Origin: a virus
Direction: 5' to 3' (one strand)
Virus record (IMG/VR): IMGVR_UViG_3300035698_014712
Span: 1 to 54,773 of that record
DNA: 54,773 bases
The stretch's first letter is position 1. Each line of letters starts with the position of its first letter. A program made the position numbers and the translations under genes. Below are positions 15,260 to 23,872 of the stretch, piece after piece. The notes under the pieces are model-generated. The model saw only the letters and a program-made list of their open reading frames with translations. It had not been told where the DNA came from and searched no databases.

Positions 15260-16327
15260 GTGGCAAAATACAATAGAACTACAGACGATATAGTTGAAAG
15301 TGGTTTTATTAGCAAAGACAAACTATTGGAATATGTCACTCAAGAAGACATATTCCAATTAGTCTTTGGTTTTAAACCTGAAGAACTAGAGTATGTATCC
15401 TCTCCTTTTAGAGTTGATACAAACGCTGGATGTTGGTTTGAGACAGACCCCAGCACAGGCAAGCTGAGGTTTACAGATTTTGCGGACACAAGAGTCATAA
15501 ATGGAGTTAGGATGTCTAATATAGACTGTTTTGACTCAGTTATGATTTATTTTAAACTACCAAATTTCTACAAAGCTTTAGAGTTTATTAAAGCAAAACT
15601 TATAGATGGAACATCTATTAAACATGATATCATTTATAAAGTATACACTAAAACTCAATCTGTAAAGAAGAGAGTTAAAATACTGATGAGCACAAGAGAT
15701 TTTTTATTGAAAGACAGGAATTTTTGGCAACGGAGATACAACATTTCAAAAGAAAATTTAATTGTGGATAAAGTGTTTCCCATCAGAAGGTTTAAACTTT
15801 TTGATACTAAGTCAGGGGATCACATGTTTAGAGTAGATGATATTGGCTATGCTTACACAGAGTTTGCCAGTGGTAACAAGAAAATCTATAGACCAGAACA
15901 AAAAGGAGGAAAAAGGTTTATAACTAATTGTGATGCAGAAGATGTTGGAGGAATGTCCTCTAGGATCAAAGCAGGTAGATTATTATTAATTACTAAATCC
16001 TATAAAGACTTTAGGGTCCTGAAAAACTTAGGGTTAAATGTAAGATGGCTACAAAACGAAGGAATGTTTCCGAGAGGAGATGATTTTTGGGATCTATTAA
16101 AAGATTTCGATAAAGTTATAGTCTTTTTTGATAATGATGCAGCCGGAATTAAAGCTGCAAATGAACTCGTAGAATTAATCAATTTTACTGAGATAAATAA
16201 AGCAAGTATGGTTCATTTACCTATTGAACTTTTAGGAAGAAGCATTTCAGATCCTTCTGACTTAGTTCATAAACAAAATGAAAAAGAGTTAATTAAATTT
16301 TTAAAAGCTAAAAACATCTTATTATGA
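15260..16327 (+). CDS. DnaG-type primase (TOPRIM domain), GTG start
   Basis: This is a 355-residue protein. The C-terminal half holds RLLLITKSYKDFRVLK and VIVFFDNDAAGIKAANELV (D291-N-D293), a TOPRIM catalytic pair. The N-terminal part has SPFRVDTNAGCWFETD and LRFTDFAD, the usual front region of phage primases, but without a Cys4 zinc ribbon. The only usable start is GTG at 15260, nine bases after the SSB-like stop; no ATG or other start lies between. The stop overlaps the next ATG (ATGA), so this gene and the UDG-like gene are coupled. Confidence 0.85.
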   Translation: MAKYNRTTDDIVESGFISKDKLLEYVTQEDIFQLVFGFKPEELEYVSSPFRVDTNAGCWFETDPSTGKLRFTDFADTRVINGVRMSNIDCFDSVMIYFKLPNFYKALEFIKAKLIDGTSIKHDIIYKVYTKTQSVKKRVKILMSTRDFLLKDRNFWQRRYNISKENLIVDKVFPIRRFKLFDTKSGDHMFRVDDIGYAYTEFASGNKKIYRPEQKGGKRFITNCDAEDVGGMSSRIKAGRLLLITKSYKDFRVLKNLGLNVRWLQNEGMFPRGDDFWDLLKDFDKVIVFFDNDAAGIKAANELVELINFTEINKASMVHLPIELLGRSISDPSDLVHKQNEKELIKFLKAKNILL

Positions 16328-17049
16328 ATCTATTTAAAAGCGTACACGAATCTTGGGTTCCATTATTACATAGCTTGGCTTACAGAAAGCCTATGGTCGA
16401 TTTTTTAGAAAGTCTTATTGATATATCATCACAGCCGGCAATGGAAAAAATCTTTAGGGTTTTTGAAATGCCTGTCGAAGATATAAAAGTGGTTATATTA
16501 GGACACGAACCATATCCTCAACCAGGGATTGCTATAGGTTTATCATACGCTGTTGCAGAAGACAGGGAAGAGACAAACACGTTAAGTAAAATTAAAAGAG
16601 AAGTAAAATTAGATTGTGAGAGTGATTATACAAAATTAGAACAATGGAAAACTTTGTCTCACTGGGAAGAGCAGGGAGTCTTCTTATTGAATACTGCTTT
16701 GTCTGTGGAAACAAACAAAGGAGGAAGTCATGCAGAACATTGGAAAGAATTTGCTAACATAATAGTTTCATACATTAGTCAAACAAGACCTTGTATTTGG
16801 TTATTGTGGGGATACTCTATATCTAGATTTGAAAGTAAAATACATAATTCGTTAGAAGTAAAAGGGTACACAGATGAAACTATAAAAGAAATTCCAATTG
16901 ATGATGAGATTAATTACATCATTACAGGATTTCTACCAGCTTCAGTTAATAAAGTGACCCACACAGCATCTCAAGGATTTTCTAATCAAGGATTTAAGAA
17001 AACAAATAATATATTAACACAAAAAAGTTTAACACAAATACAATGGTAA
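16324..17049 (+). CDS. Uracil-DNA glycosylase-like protein with altered active-site motifs
   Basis: This 241-residue protein has the family-1 UDG fold pattern: VVILGHEPYPQPGIAIGLSY (about 55-74), FLLNTALSV with SH..HW (about 120-140), and PCIWLLWGYSI (about 157-167). The canonical GQDPYH is GHEPYP here (G60-P65), so the catalytic Asp is Glu. The HPSPLS loop is replaced by H213-T-A-S-Q-G-F without the PSPL part, so the Leu that inserts into DNA is missing. It may be weak, altered in specificity, or a DNA-binding decoy. crAss-like replication modules commonly carry a UDG, and it follows primase here. Confidence 0.75.
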   Translation: MNLFKSVHESWVPLLHSLAYRKPMVDFLESLIDISSQPAMEKIFRVFEMPVEDIKVVILGHEPYPQPGIAIGLSYAVAEDREETNTLSKIKREVKLDCESDYTKLEQWKTLSHWEEQGVFLLNTALSVETNKGGSHAEHWKEFANIIVSYISQTRPCIWLLWGYSISRFESKIHNSLEVKGYTDETIKEIPIDDEINYIITGFLPASVNKVTHTASQGFSNQGFKKTNNILTQKSLTQIQW

Positions 17050-17050
17050 T

Positions 17051-19396
17051 ATGATTTTTGATACAGTAAAAGAAAAAAGTGTAGAACAAGAAGGCGATAT
17101 TAAAAACAACAACGTATCAATTGACCCAGGTAATATAGATTTTATAGTAACTATATTGTCTACGAGTTTATATTCTAAGCCTATTGAATCTTTCATTAGA
17201 GAGACAGTAAGTAATGCTTGGGACTCACACGTAGAAGCAGGAGTCGATGACCCTGTAATTTTAGAGTTGGGAGAAGATACAGAAGGAAATAAATTTTGTA
17301 GGATACAAGATTTTGGAGTAGGATTAAGCCCAGAGAGGTTTAACAAGGTGTATAAAAACATTGGTAGTTCTACTAAAAGAAGTGATAATAAACAAATTGG
17401 AGGTTTTGGTATTGGTAGATTTTCTGCTTTTTATTCTGATGTTGTTCATATTACTTCTGTACACGGAGGAAAAATGTACCTCTACATGATGTATAAAGAT
17501 GGAAATACTATTTCTATCGATTTATTACATGAGCAAGATTCAGATGAGAGAAATGGATTAGAAGTAAAAGTAGATATAGACTATGGAGATTATTCAAGAT
17601 TTTCCGAAGCAATTAAAACTCAACTTGTTTATTTCGAAAATCTTTACGTTATTGACAACACAGAAGACAAAAATTCAGGCATTGAAGAGACTTATAATAA
17701 GTTTTCAATTAAGAAGTATGATAACTTCTGGGTGAACACACTGGACACTTCTGCGAAGATTAATTTACTTTTAGGTAAAGTAAGATATCCGCTAAGAATT
17801 GATAGTCTAGACAGTGTTTATTCAACAAAAATTGAAGATTACCCTATTTCTTTAAAATTTGAAATTGGAGAATTAGATGTTACTCCTAACAGAGAGGAAG
17901 TTTTGTATTCTAGTAAAAACAAAAAAGTAATCGAAGCAAAGTTAGATGCGGCTGTCAAAGAAATAAAAGTTTTAATCGATAATGAAAAAACAAGAGATTT
18001 TCAAACCATAAATAGTTATGTTGAACACATTAGTCAAGATAATCATTTAGCTTTGTTAGTAGGATCTCAGGATGATTATGTAGTAAAATTAAAATTATCC
18101 ACCAAGGGAGAGAGAAAGAATATAACTTTTAGGGGAGACCATTACGACACAAAAACTTTTGCTTGGATGAATTCTTATTTCTTAAAAGATTATATTTTCA
18201 ATAGTGATTATGTTTTAAGAAATAACCAAATTAAGTATAAAGGGTATCCTTTAAATATTACAAACATTAAAGCTAATTTTGGTAGTACTTATCTGGCAGA
18301 TTTAGGGAAAGTTAAAAACATTAGTAAAAGATACATTCGAGAAGAATTTGAGGATGGATCAACTTTCATTAAAGATAATAAATCTGTGTTTTATTACATT
18401 AAGAGGTACAGAAAAAGCTTTTTAGAGCATGTTGAGTCTGAAAATGACAGATACAACAGGGGATACACTTCAAAATTACTGAAATTTGACAATAAAATAT
18501 TTAAAATTCTAGTAAATAGTGTTTTAAATAATATGTTAAACCTTCAGACTTTTGAAGATAAAGATGTACCAGCAAAATGGATTGCAGATACTAAAGCTCA
18601 AGATAAGCTTAACAGGTCTACAATTAAAAAGGCTGGATTTGATTGGAAACAGAATATTAATGTACACAGTTTAAGATACAATGAACATGGTAGAAATGTA
18701 ACATCAGATTCTCAGGCTTTTGCAATGAAAGATTTAAAAACTAAGTTTAAAAGCTTATCTGTTTATGCAGAAAAAAACAATGACAAAATTAGACAATTAT
18801 ACACTTATTTAGGGGATAAAATTAATATCAAGTTGATAGAAGTTGCTCCTACTAAATTAAAGTTGTTAAGTAACGTGGAGAATTTTGTAAGTATGGAAAA
18901 TTTTATGAGCACAAAATACAAATTAATACGAAACATAGCAACAGTAGAATTGCTTAAGAGAGAGATGCCTTTTTTAACCCAGTTAGCAAGAATCACTAAT
19001 ATTGGTGAAATTTCTACAGAGTTAGAGGAGACAGTACATGAACTGATAACATTTGTCAATAAATACAAAGAAAGCCCAAGATATGGGGCAGAGGACGAAT
19101 CAAATCAAGTTTTGATACAAGAAATCTATAGTCTTTGTGAAAAAGAAAATTACTTTAACGAAGAAATTAGAGGTCTTTTTAGAAAACATGAAAAAGAGTT
19201 GTTAAATGCAAGAATATTAATTAGTTTTTCTAACGAACCTGAAGAGAAATTGTATGGGCAAAATTATATACCAGAAGAAAGAATTAATTTAGTTGTAGAC
19301 TATGTTTTAGCAAGAAAATTGATAAAACCTAATTTAACTTCACTGAAAACCCTTAAAGAAGAAACAATATTTAATATAAAAGATGATACCTTATGA
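17051..19396 (+). CDS. rIIA: rIIA-like GHKL ATPase
   Basis: This 781-residue protein has the GHKL/Bergerat motifs: ETVSNAWDSHVEAG (N motif), IQDFGVGLSPE (G1), and KQIGGFGIGRFSAFY (G2), all in the first 140 residues. The rest is long, charged and helix-rich. T4 rIIA is a membrane-associated ATPase that protects the phage from host exclusion systems; a similar role is inferred. The start follows the UDG-like stop by one base, and the stop (TGA) overlaps the rIIB-like ATG as ATGA, so the pair is coupled. Confidence 0.88.
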   Translation: MIFDTVKEKSVEQEGDIKNNNVSIDPGNIDFIVTILSTSLYSKPIESFIRETVSNAWDSHVEAGVDDPVILELGEDTEGNKFCRIQDFGVGLSPERFNKVYKNIGSSTKRSDNKQIGGFGIGRFSAFYSDVVHITSVHGGKMYLYMMYKDGNTISIDLLHEQDSDERNGLEVKVDIDYGDYSRFSEAIKTQLVYFENLYVIDNTEDKNSGIEETYNKFSIKKYDNFWVNTLDTSAKINLLLGKVRYPLRIDSLDSVYSTKIEDYPISLKFEIGELDVTPNREEVLYSSKNKKVIEAKLDAAVKEIKVLIDNEKTRDFQTINSYVEHISQDNHLALLVGSQDDYVVKLKLSTKGERKNITFRGDHYDTKTFAWMNSYFLKDYIFNSDYVLRNNQIKYKGYPLNITNIKANFGSTYLADLGKVKNISKRYIREEFEDGSTFIKDNKSVFYYIKRYRKSFLEHVESENDRYNRGYTSKLLKFDNKIFKILVNSVLNNMLNLQTFEDKDVPAKWIADTKAQDKLNRSTIKKAGFDWKQNINVHSLRYNEHGRNVTSDSQAFAMKDLKTKFKSLSVYAEKNNDKIRQLYTYLGDKINIKLIEVAPTKLKLLSNVENFVSMENFMSTKYKLIRNIATVELLKREMPFLTQLARITNIGEISTELEETVHELITFVNKYKESPRYGAEDESNQVLIQEIYSLCEKENYFNEEIRGLFRKHEKELLNARILISFSNEPEEKLYGQNYIPEERINLVVDYVLARKLIKPNLTSLKTLKEETIFNIKDDTL

Positions 19397-20571
19397 AACT
19401 AATGAGATTAAACAATAACTTAACTGTTATTATGAATGATGGTACTATGCTAAATAGCAACAAATGTACTAATGAAATGTATAAAGCATTGACAGCTAAT
19501 CCAGAAGATGAGCAATTAGCAAGAACTTTAATAACTCCGGGATACGAGCAAAATAAAGTAGATGCAGAAAGAAAAATTCAGTTGATGGAAGGATTTTCTA
19601 AATCTGACTATCTTTCTGTAGTGGGAAGTAGTGTTTACATTAAATCTATTTCTGAATTAAGCTTACCTGAAGATTTATCTACAGCTATTTGCAATGCAGA
19701 ACTTGATAATGATGTAGCTTTGCTTTCTTCTTATTTGAATTTTTGGACATTATGTTCTTTAAACCCAGACAGTAGAGCAAGAACTAATTTGTTTTGGTTC
19801 TTGAATCGTTACAACATGACTATTTCTAGTTCAGGTTTATTTATTGCTTATAGAAATGTTATTCTTAAGACAGAAGGGACCGGGATTAGCTCTAAATGGG
19901 CTAAATTTATTACAGAATCTTTTACTCATGTAAGACATAAACTTAAGAAAAATCCAAGAGATTTTACATTAGGTAAAGCTGTTAAAGGGGGTAAAATCTG
20001 TACTAAAGTTTTGCATAAAATTAAAAAAGTAAAGGGAAATTTATTTGATCTTTATGAAAGCCTTTCTGACAAAGACACTGCACCAGTTTATACTGATGGG
20101 TACACTAGAAGTTTTACCATAAGAATTGGAGAACCAGTTACTATGCCAAGAACGCAATGTGATACTACTCAGGAAAACACTTGTAGTAAAGGATTGCATG
20201 TTGCAGGTAAATCATGGTTACAAAGTAATTATTTTGGGGATACAGGATTAAGAGTGTTGGTAAATCCAGCAGATGTAGTTGCTGTGCCACCAAGAGATGA
20301 TTATGGTAAAATGAGAACCTGTGCTTACTATCCAGTAGCAATTGTTGGTTTTGATGACGAAGGCAAAATTCTAGACGAAGATATTGACAATGGTTTTGAA
20401 GACAATTTTATTGACATGATTTCTTATGTAGGAGAAGTTAATAGTGATGATACTAACAAGTACACTATTGATATACCGGCAATACCAGAAATCCGTAAAT
20501 TAAAAATTGTGGAGAGATTAGCAGATATCAAAGAAAGTTTAAGAATTAAAAATTTAGCTGATGAAGATTAG
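19393..20571 (+). CDS. rIIB: rIIB-like protein
   Basis: This 392-residue protein is coupled to rIIA by a 4-base overlap. Recognisable rIIB features are the N-terminal TVIMNDGTMLNSNK segment, an FWFLNRYNMTISSSGLFIAY segment (about 136-155), and CSKGLHVAGKSW (about 262-273) before a C-terminal VNPADVVAVPPRDDYGKMR block. A small YTRSFTIRIGEPV strand region precedes the CSKGLHV motif. It probably forms a complex with the rIIA-like protein. Its C-terminus overlaps the next gene by 11 bases. Confidence 0.82.
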   Translation: MKLMRLNNNLTVIMNDGTMLNSNKCTNEMYKALTANPEDEQLARTLITPGYEQNKVDAERKIQLMEGFSKSDYLSVVGSSVYIKSISELSLPEDLSTAICNAELDNDVALLSSYLNFWTLCSLNPDSRARTNLFWFLNRYNMTISSSGLFIAYRNVILKTEGTGISSKWAKFITESFTHVRHKLKKNPRDFTLGKAVKGGKICTKVLHKIKKVKGNLFDLYESLSDKDTAPVYTDGYTRSFTIRIGEPVTMPRTQCDTTQENTCSKGLHVAGKSWLQSNYFGDTGLRVLVNPADVVAVPPRDDYGKMRTCAYYPVAIVGFDDEGKILDEDIDNGFEDNFIDMISYVGEVNSDDTNKYTIDIPAIPEIRKLKIVERLADIKESLRIKNLADED

Positions 20572-20824
20572 CCAAAACAACCTCATGGCCGGTGATATTA
20601 TTTTACTGGCTAAAGGAGGAATGATGTTGGCAGTCAAAGTAACTAAAATGATTAAATCTGGTTCTTTTAGATACTCTTACTTTGAAGGAAGTAGAGGAGA
20701 AAACGTAGATTGGGATGATTGGGAAACCGATGTATCAAAGTTTAATAAAGAAGCTTATATTAGATATTCTAATAGAGATGAGCATCAAGGTTACTATTGG
20801 TTACTAGAAAGAACAGGTAGGTAA
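20561..20824 (+). CDS. Hypothetical small protein
   Basis: This 87-residue protein is strand-rich (GDIILLAKGGMMLAVKVTKM, then a YSYFEGSRGENVDWDDW stretch), with a Trp/Asp-rich centre and a C-terminal GYYWLLERTGR. It could be a small SH3-like or RNA-binding barrel. It starts inside the end of the rIIB-like gene; ATG at 20585 is an alternative start. It is followed by a TAA/ATG junction with the nuclease gene. Confidence 0.6.
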   Translation: MKISQNNLMAGDIILLAKGGMMLAVKVTKMIKSGSFRYSYFEGSRGENVDWDDWETDVSKFNKEAYIRYSNRDEHQGYYWLLERTGR

Positions 20825-21382
20825 ATGGGACAAGGAGCTACAAACAAGCGAAAAGGTTCTAATGCAGAAAGGTATTATGCTAAGATCTTCAGAGAGGATC
20901 TTGGCTTTACTTTCTGTAAAACCTCGAGACAATCTAACAGGATGTTGGATGACGCTGGAATTGATTTAAACTTTTTACCATTTAATGTACAAATTAAAGC
21001 AGGGTATGCAAAAGGACTTAATGAATTTAAGACTTTGAAAATTATCAGGGAAAGACTTCCTGAGTTATTTCCTCCATTTGATGCAGTGCACAAGCAAGTT
21101 GACGTACTTATCCACAAAAAGGATACAGGACGAGGAAAAAAAAAGAAAGAAACAGATGAGTTAGTATTCCTTTGGGAAGCTGATTTTTATCGTTTATTTC
21201 TAGGTAAAAGTATAAGATTACAAGATCCCCTTACGAGAGTAGGACAAAAAAGAGGTTGGACATTCGAAGAAGATTTGAGTGATGACAAAGATTGTATGAT
21301 ACACGAAAAAGAAGGAGACAGGCTAATAGCAATGACTTTCAAAAAATTTAAAGAATTTATCAAATCAAAAACATGGCAGTAA
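20825..21382 (+). CDS. PD-(D/E)XK-type nuclease, Holliday-junction resolvase-like
   Basis: This 185-residue protein starts GQGATNKRKGSNAERYYAKI, with a helix carrying E (SNAE), then SRQSNRMLDDAGIDLNF (Asp) and VQIKAGY (QxK), the E...D...QxK core of archaeal-type Hjc and related phage nucleases. It likely resolves branched DNA. The second half is basic (KKDTGRGKKKKETDE) and probably binds DNA. It overlaps the next gene by 10 bases. Confidence 0.75.
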   Translation: MGQGATNKRKGSNAERYYAKIFREDLGFTFCKTSRQSNRMLDDAGIDLNFLPFNVQIKAGYAKGLNEFKTLKIIRERLPELFPPFDAVHKQVDVLIHKKDTGRGKKKKETDELVFLWEADFYRLFLGKSIRLQDPLTRVGQKRGWTFEEDLSDDKDCMIHEKEGDRLIAMTFKKFKEFIKSKTWQ

Positions 21383-22494
21383 TTATAGAAAAACAAAAGG
21401 AGATAAAAAAATATTTTGATTCTCCTGCAAAAAATCAATCTTTATTAAAAGGATTGATTAATGGTCTAGATGGTTTAATGGCTACTCTAGCAAAAAGAAG
21501 AAAAGATGAAGAAGAAAACAAACCCACTCCAGATTATTTTCTGATTGGTGGTGCTGTGGACACTATCTTAACTTCGGAAGACGGAGAATACGAAAAGCAA
21601 TATTATGTCTCTCAACTTGGCAAAAAACCTTCTGACAAAGAAGTTAGTATTGTAGAGTCTGTTTTTCATGAATTAGTAGGAAACAATGTTGATATCTCAG
21701 ATATGAGTTTTGGAGACAGCCCTGATGCAATTATGGCTGCTGCAGATGAGTTTGAATGGCAAATGAGATGGAAAGCTGAAACAAGATTAAGTAAATTGAT
21801 TTTGGCAGGCGAAGCATACTATGAAGATTTAAAGAAATCTTTAGGTAAGGAAATCTTAAGCTTAGAACAGCACAGTAAGATTTTAGATATTGTGGCAAAT
21901 TTGAGGACAAGTCCTCGTACCTCCAAGTATTTTGATAGAGCAGCACAGGCCGATCAATCTCATATAGATTTCTATTATCAAATGCCAATTTATTTTATGT
22001 ATGAAGATGAAGAGTGTAAAGCTCTTTTAGATTTAGTTGTAGTACACAGAAATGAAAATGGAGAGATAGTAAAAATAGAGCCTATTGACTTAAAAACTAT
22101 GTCAGGAAACCCTTTACAATTTATTGGTAAGGTAAAACAACATAGATATGACATTCAAGCAGCTTGGTATGTTTTAGCATTATCTCAGTATTTTAATGTT
22201 TCAGTGAATTTGATCAACAGGTTTAAATTTATTGTAGAATCTACAACGAATCCAGGAAATCCTTTAGTGTTTAGGTTAACAAGTCAAACTTTACAACATG
22301 GAATTAATGGAGCTCCCGCAGGAACTTTTACATCTGTGGATAGTGAAAGAGAATTGTATTATCCTGCAGTTAAAGGTTATTCACAATTAATGTTAGACTA
22401 CATTTACTATGAAGAGAGAGATTTTAAAGAAGACAAAGCTTTAGAAAGTGGAGATATCATAGAAATTGATTGGGTAAAAGGGGTTATATGTTAA
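21373..22494 (+). CDS. PD-(D/E)XK exonuclease (RecB/Cas4-like)
   Basis: This is a 373-residue protein. LLDLVVVHRNENG (catalytic Asp), KIEPIDLKTMSGNP (D-x-K) and a QHRYDIQAAWYVLAL helix (Q-x2-Y, about 255-270) are the RecB-family motifs II, III and QxxxY. An upstream segment YFLIGGAVDTILTSEDGEY carries the family's G..vD..L element. It resembles the exonucleases that work with SSAP proteins in phage recombination. It ends at a TAA that overlaps the dNMP kinase start. Confidence 0.78.
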   Translation: MAVIIEKQKEIKKYFDSPAKNQSLLKGLINGLDGLMATLAKRRKDEEENKPTPDYFLIGGAVDTILTSEDGEYEKQYYVSQLGKKPSDKEVSIVESVFHELVGNNVDISDMSFGDSPDAIMAAADEFEWQMRWKAETRLSKLILAGEAYYEDLKKSLGKEILSLEQHSKILDIVANLRTSPRTSKYFDRAAQADQSHIDFYYQMPIYFMYEDEECKALLDLVVVHRNENGEIVKIEPIDLKTMSGNPLQFIGKVKQHRYDIQAAWYVLALSQYFNVSVNLINRFKFIVESTTNPGNPLVFRLTSQTLQHGINGAPAGTFTSVDSERELYYPAVKGYSQLMLDYIYYEERDFKEDKALESGDIIEIDWVKGVIC

Positions 22495-23408
22495 TTGGAG
22501 TATCCGGGAAAATAGGTTCAGGAAAGGATCTAGTAGGAGAAATTATTCAACAATTAATTTGGTGGAAGAAAACAGGTAGTGAATTGGACTCATTTAATTA
22601 TGAGTCCTTTCAAGCCACAAGGGATATTGGCCAATACAGACATCAATTAAAAGCTACAAAAATTAAAAAGTTTGCAGATACTTTAAAAGATATGGTTTGT
22701 ATGTTAATTAACTGCACTAGAGAACAATTGGAAGACAGAGAGTTTAAAAATAAAATTTTAAGTTCTGAATGGACAAAATTTGAGTTAGTAGGAAAAGATT
22801 TTGCTATAGCAGAAAAATTAACCTGTAATTTTTACAATAGAAGTTACTACGAAAGTTTAAAAAGTGCAACAGTAGCTGCTAGAAGATCTGGTCTTATAGA
22901 TTTTACTATTGAAGAAATACAAATGACCCCTAGAGTAATGATGCAAATCTTAGGGACGGAAGCAGGAAGACATGTTATCCATCCACAAATTTGGGTTAAT
23001 GCATTATTTAGTGGATACAAAGAAAGTAAGCCCCCAAAAGGGACTACTTATCAATATTCAATTACAGAATGTATATCACATACAGAATGTATAGATTGTG
23101 AAAAATCCTTTAGTGGGCATGAAAGACAATTTATATGTAATGATTGCCATGATACACATGATTGGTCACCAGATTGGGTAATTACCGACATGAGATTTCC
23201 TAATGAATTAGAGGCTGTTAAATCTAGAGGAGGACTAACTATTCGTTTAGAAAGAAATTTGATAAAGCAAGGAAATGTAGTACTAGAACATGCTTCGGAA
23301 ACAACATTAGATAATGCCACTTTTGATTATCAAATTAATAATAATGGAACAATTGAAGACCTGATAGGTCAAATAAAAACAATATTAATAAATCATAATA
23401 TAATTTAA
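22488..23408 (+). CDS. Deoxynucleoside monophosphate kinase with inserted zinc ribbon
   Basis: This 306-residue protein is read from ATG 22488; an alternative TTG lies at 22470. Walker A GVSGKIGSGKD is at residues 4-14. The C-terminal half has WVITDMRFPNELEAVKSRGG, the phage dNMP kinase lid/Asp-Arg segment as in T4 gp1, then a HASETTLDN motif. Between them sits a C201-x2-C204...C217-x2-C220 ribbon not present in T4 gp1. It phosphorylates dNMPs for the RNR/ThyX pathway. Confidence 0.82.
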   Translation: MLIGVSGKIGSGKDLVGEIIQQLIWWKKTGSELDSFNYESFQATRDIGQYRHQLKATKIKKFADTLKDMVCMLINCTREQLEDREFKNKILSSEWTKFELVGKDFAIAEKLTCNFYNRSYYESLKSATVAARRSGLIDFTIEEIQMTPRVMMQILGTEAGRHVIHPQIWVNALFSGYKESKPPKGTTYQYSITECISHTECIDCEKSFSGHERQFICNDCHDTHDWSPDWVITDMRFPNELEAVKSRGGLTIRLERNLIKQGNVVLEHASETTLDNATFDYQINNNGTIEDLIGQIKTILINHNII

Positions 23409-23409
23409 G

Positions 23410-23871
23410 ATGAGTTACAGTATAAGAGTAGAAAAAGAAGTAGTAGTAAAAGAAACAGAAATTAAAAATGTTTCTTTAGTAGAATTTATTGGTTATAAAC
23501 TTTTGACAAGAAGAGAAGAAAAAAATCTTACAATTACTCAGGTAGCAAATTTAATTGGAAACGAAATATCCACTTCTCATATTAAAAATATGGAAAAAGG
23601 ATTAAAAAGTGTCAGAATTAGAGATGTTGAAGTGCTTTGTGAAGCTCTAGATTTAGAAATTATGACTTTATTTGGCGAAATGCCTATTTTAAGTGTTTGG
23701 TCTTCTGTCCAAGTTAATAAAGATGGGAGTATTAATACTAATTGGTTTTTAGCTAAAGAGTTGGCAGAAAAAGACCAAGGAAACATGAAAATAGGTGGGG
23801 GAAAAGATTGTATTGAAGAAGTAGAGACTTTTAAAGGGTCTAATATTCATTGTAAAGCAATGATTCAATAA
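23410..23871 (+). CDS. XRE-family HTH regulator
   Basis: This is a 153-residue protein. Residues of about 26-78 form an XRE-type helix-turn-helix: LLTRREEKNLTITQVANLIG, then TSHIKNMEKGLKSV (recognition helix) and an EVLCEALDLEIMTLFGE helix. The C-terminal 70 residues (GSINTNWFLAKELAEKD and following) have no recognised fold. It could regulate early-to-middle expression or a host gene. It starts one base after the kinase stop and ends one base before the UvrD-like helicase. No operator is recognisable nearby. Confidence 0.78.
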   Translation: MSYSIRVEKEVVVKETEIKNVSLVEFIGYKLLTRREEKNLTITQVANLIGNEISTSHIKNMEKGLKSVRIRDVEVLCEALDLEIMTLFGEMPILSVWSSVQVNKDGSINTNWFLAKELAEKDQGNMKIGGGKDCIEEVETFKGSNIHCKAMIQ

Positions 23872-23872
23872 T

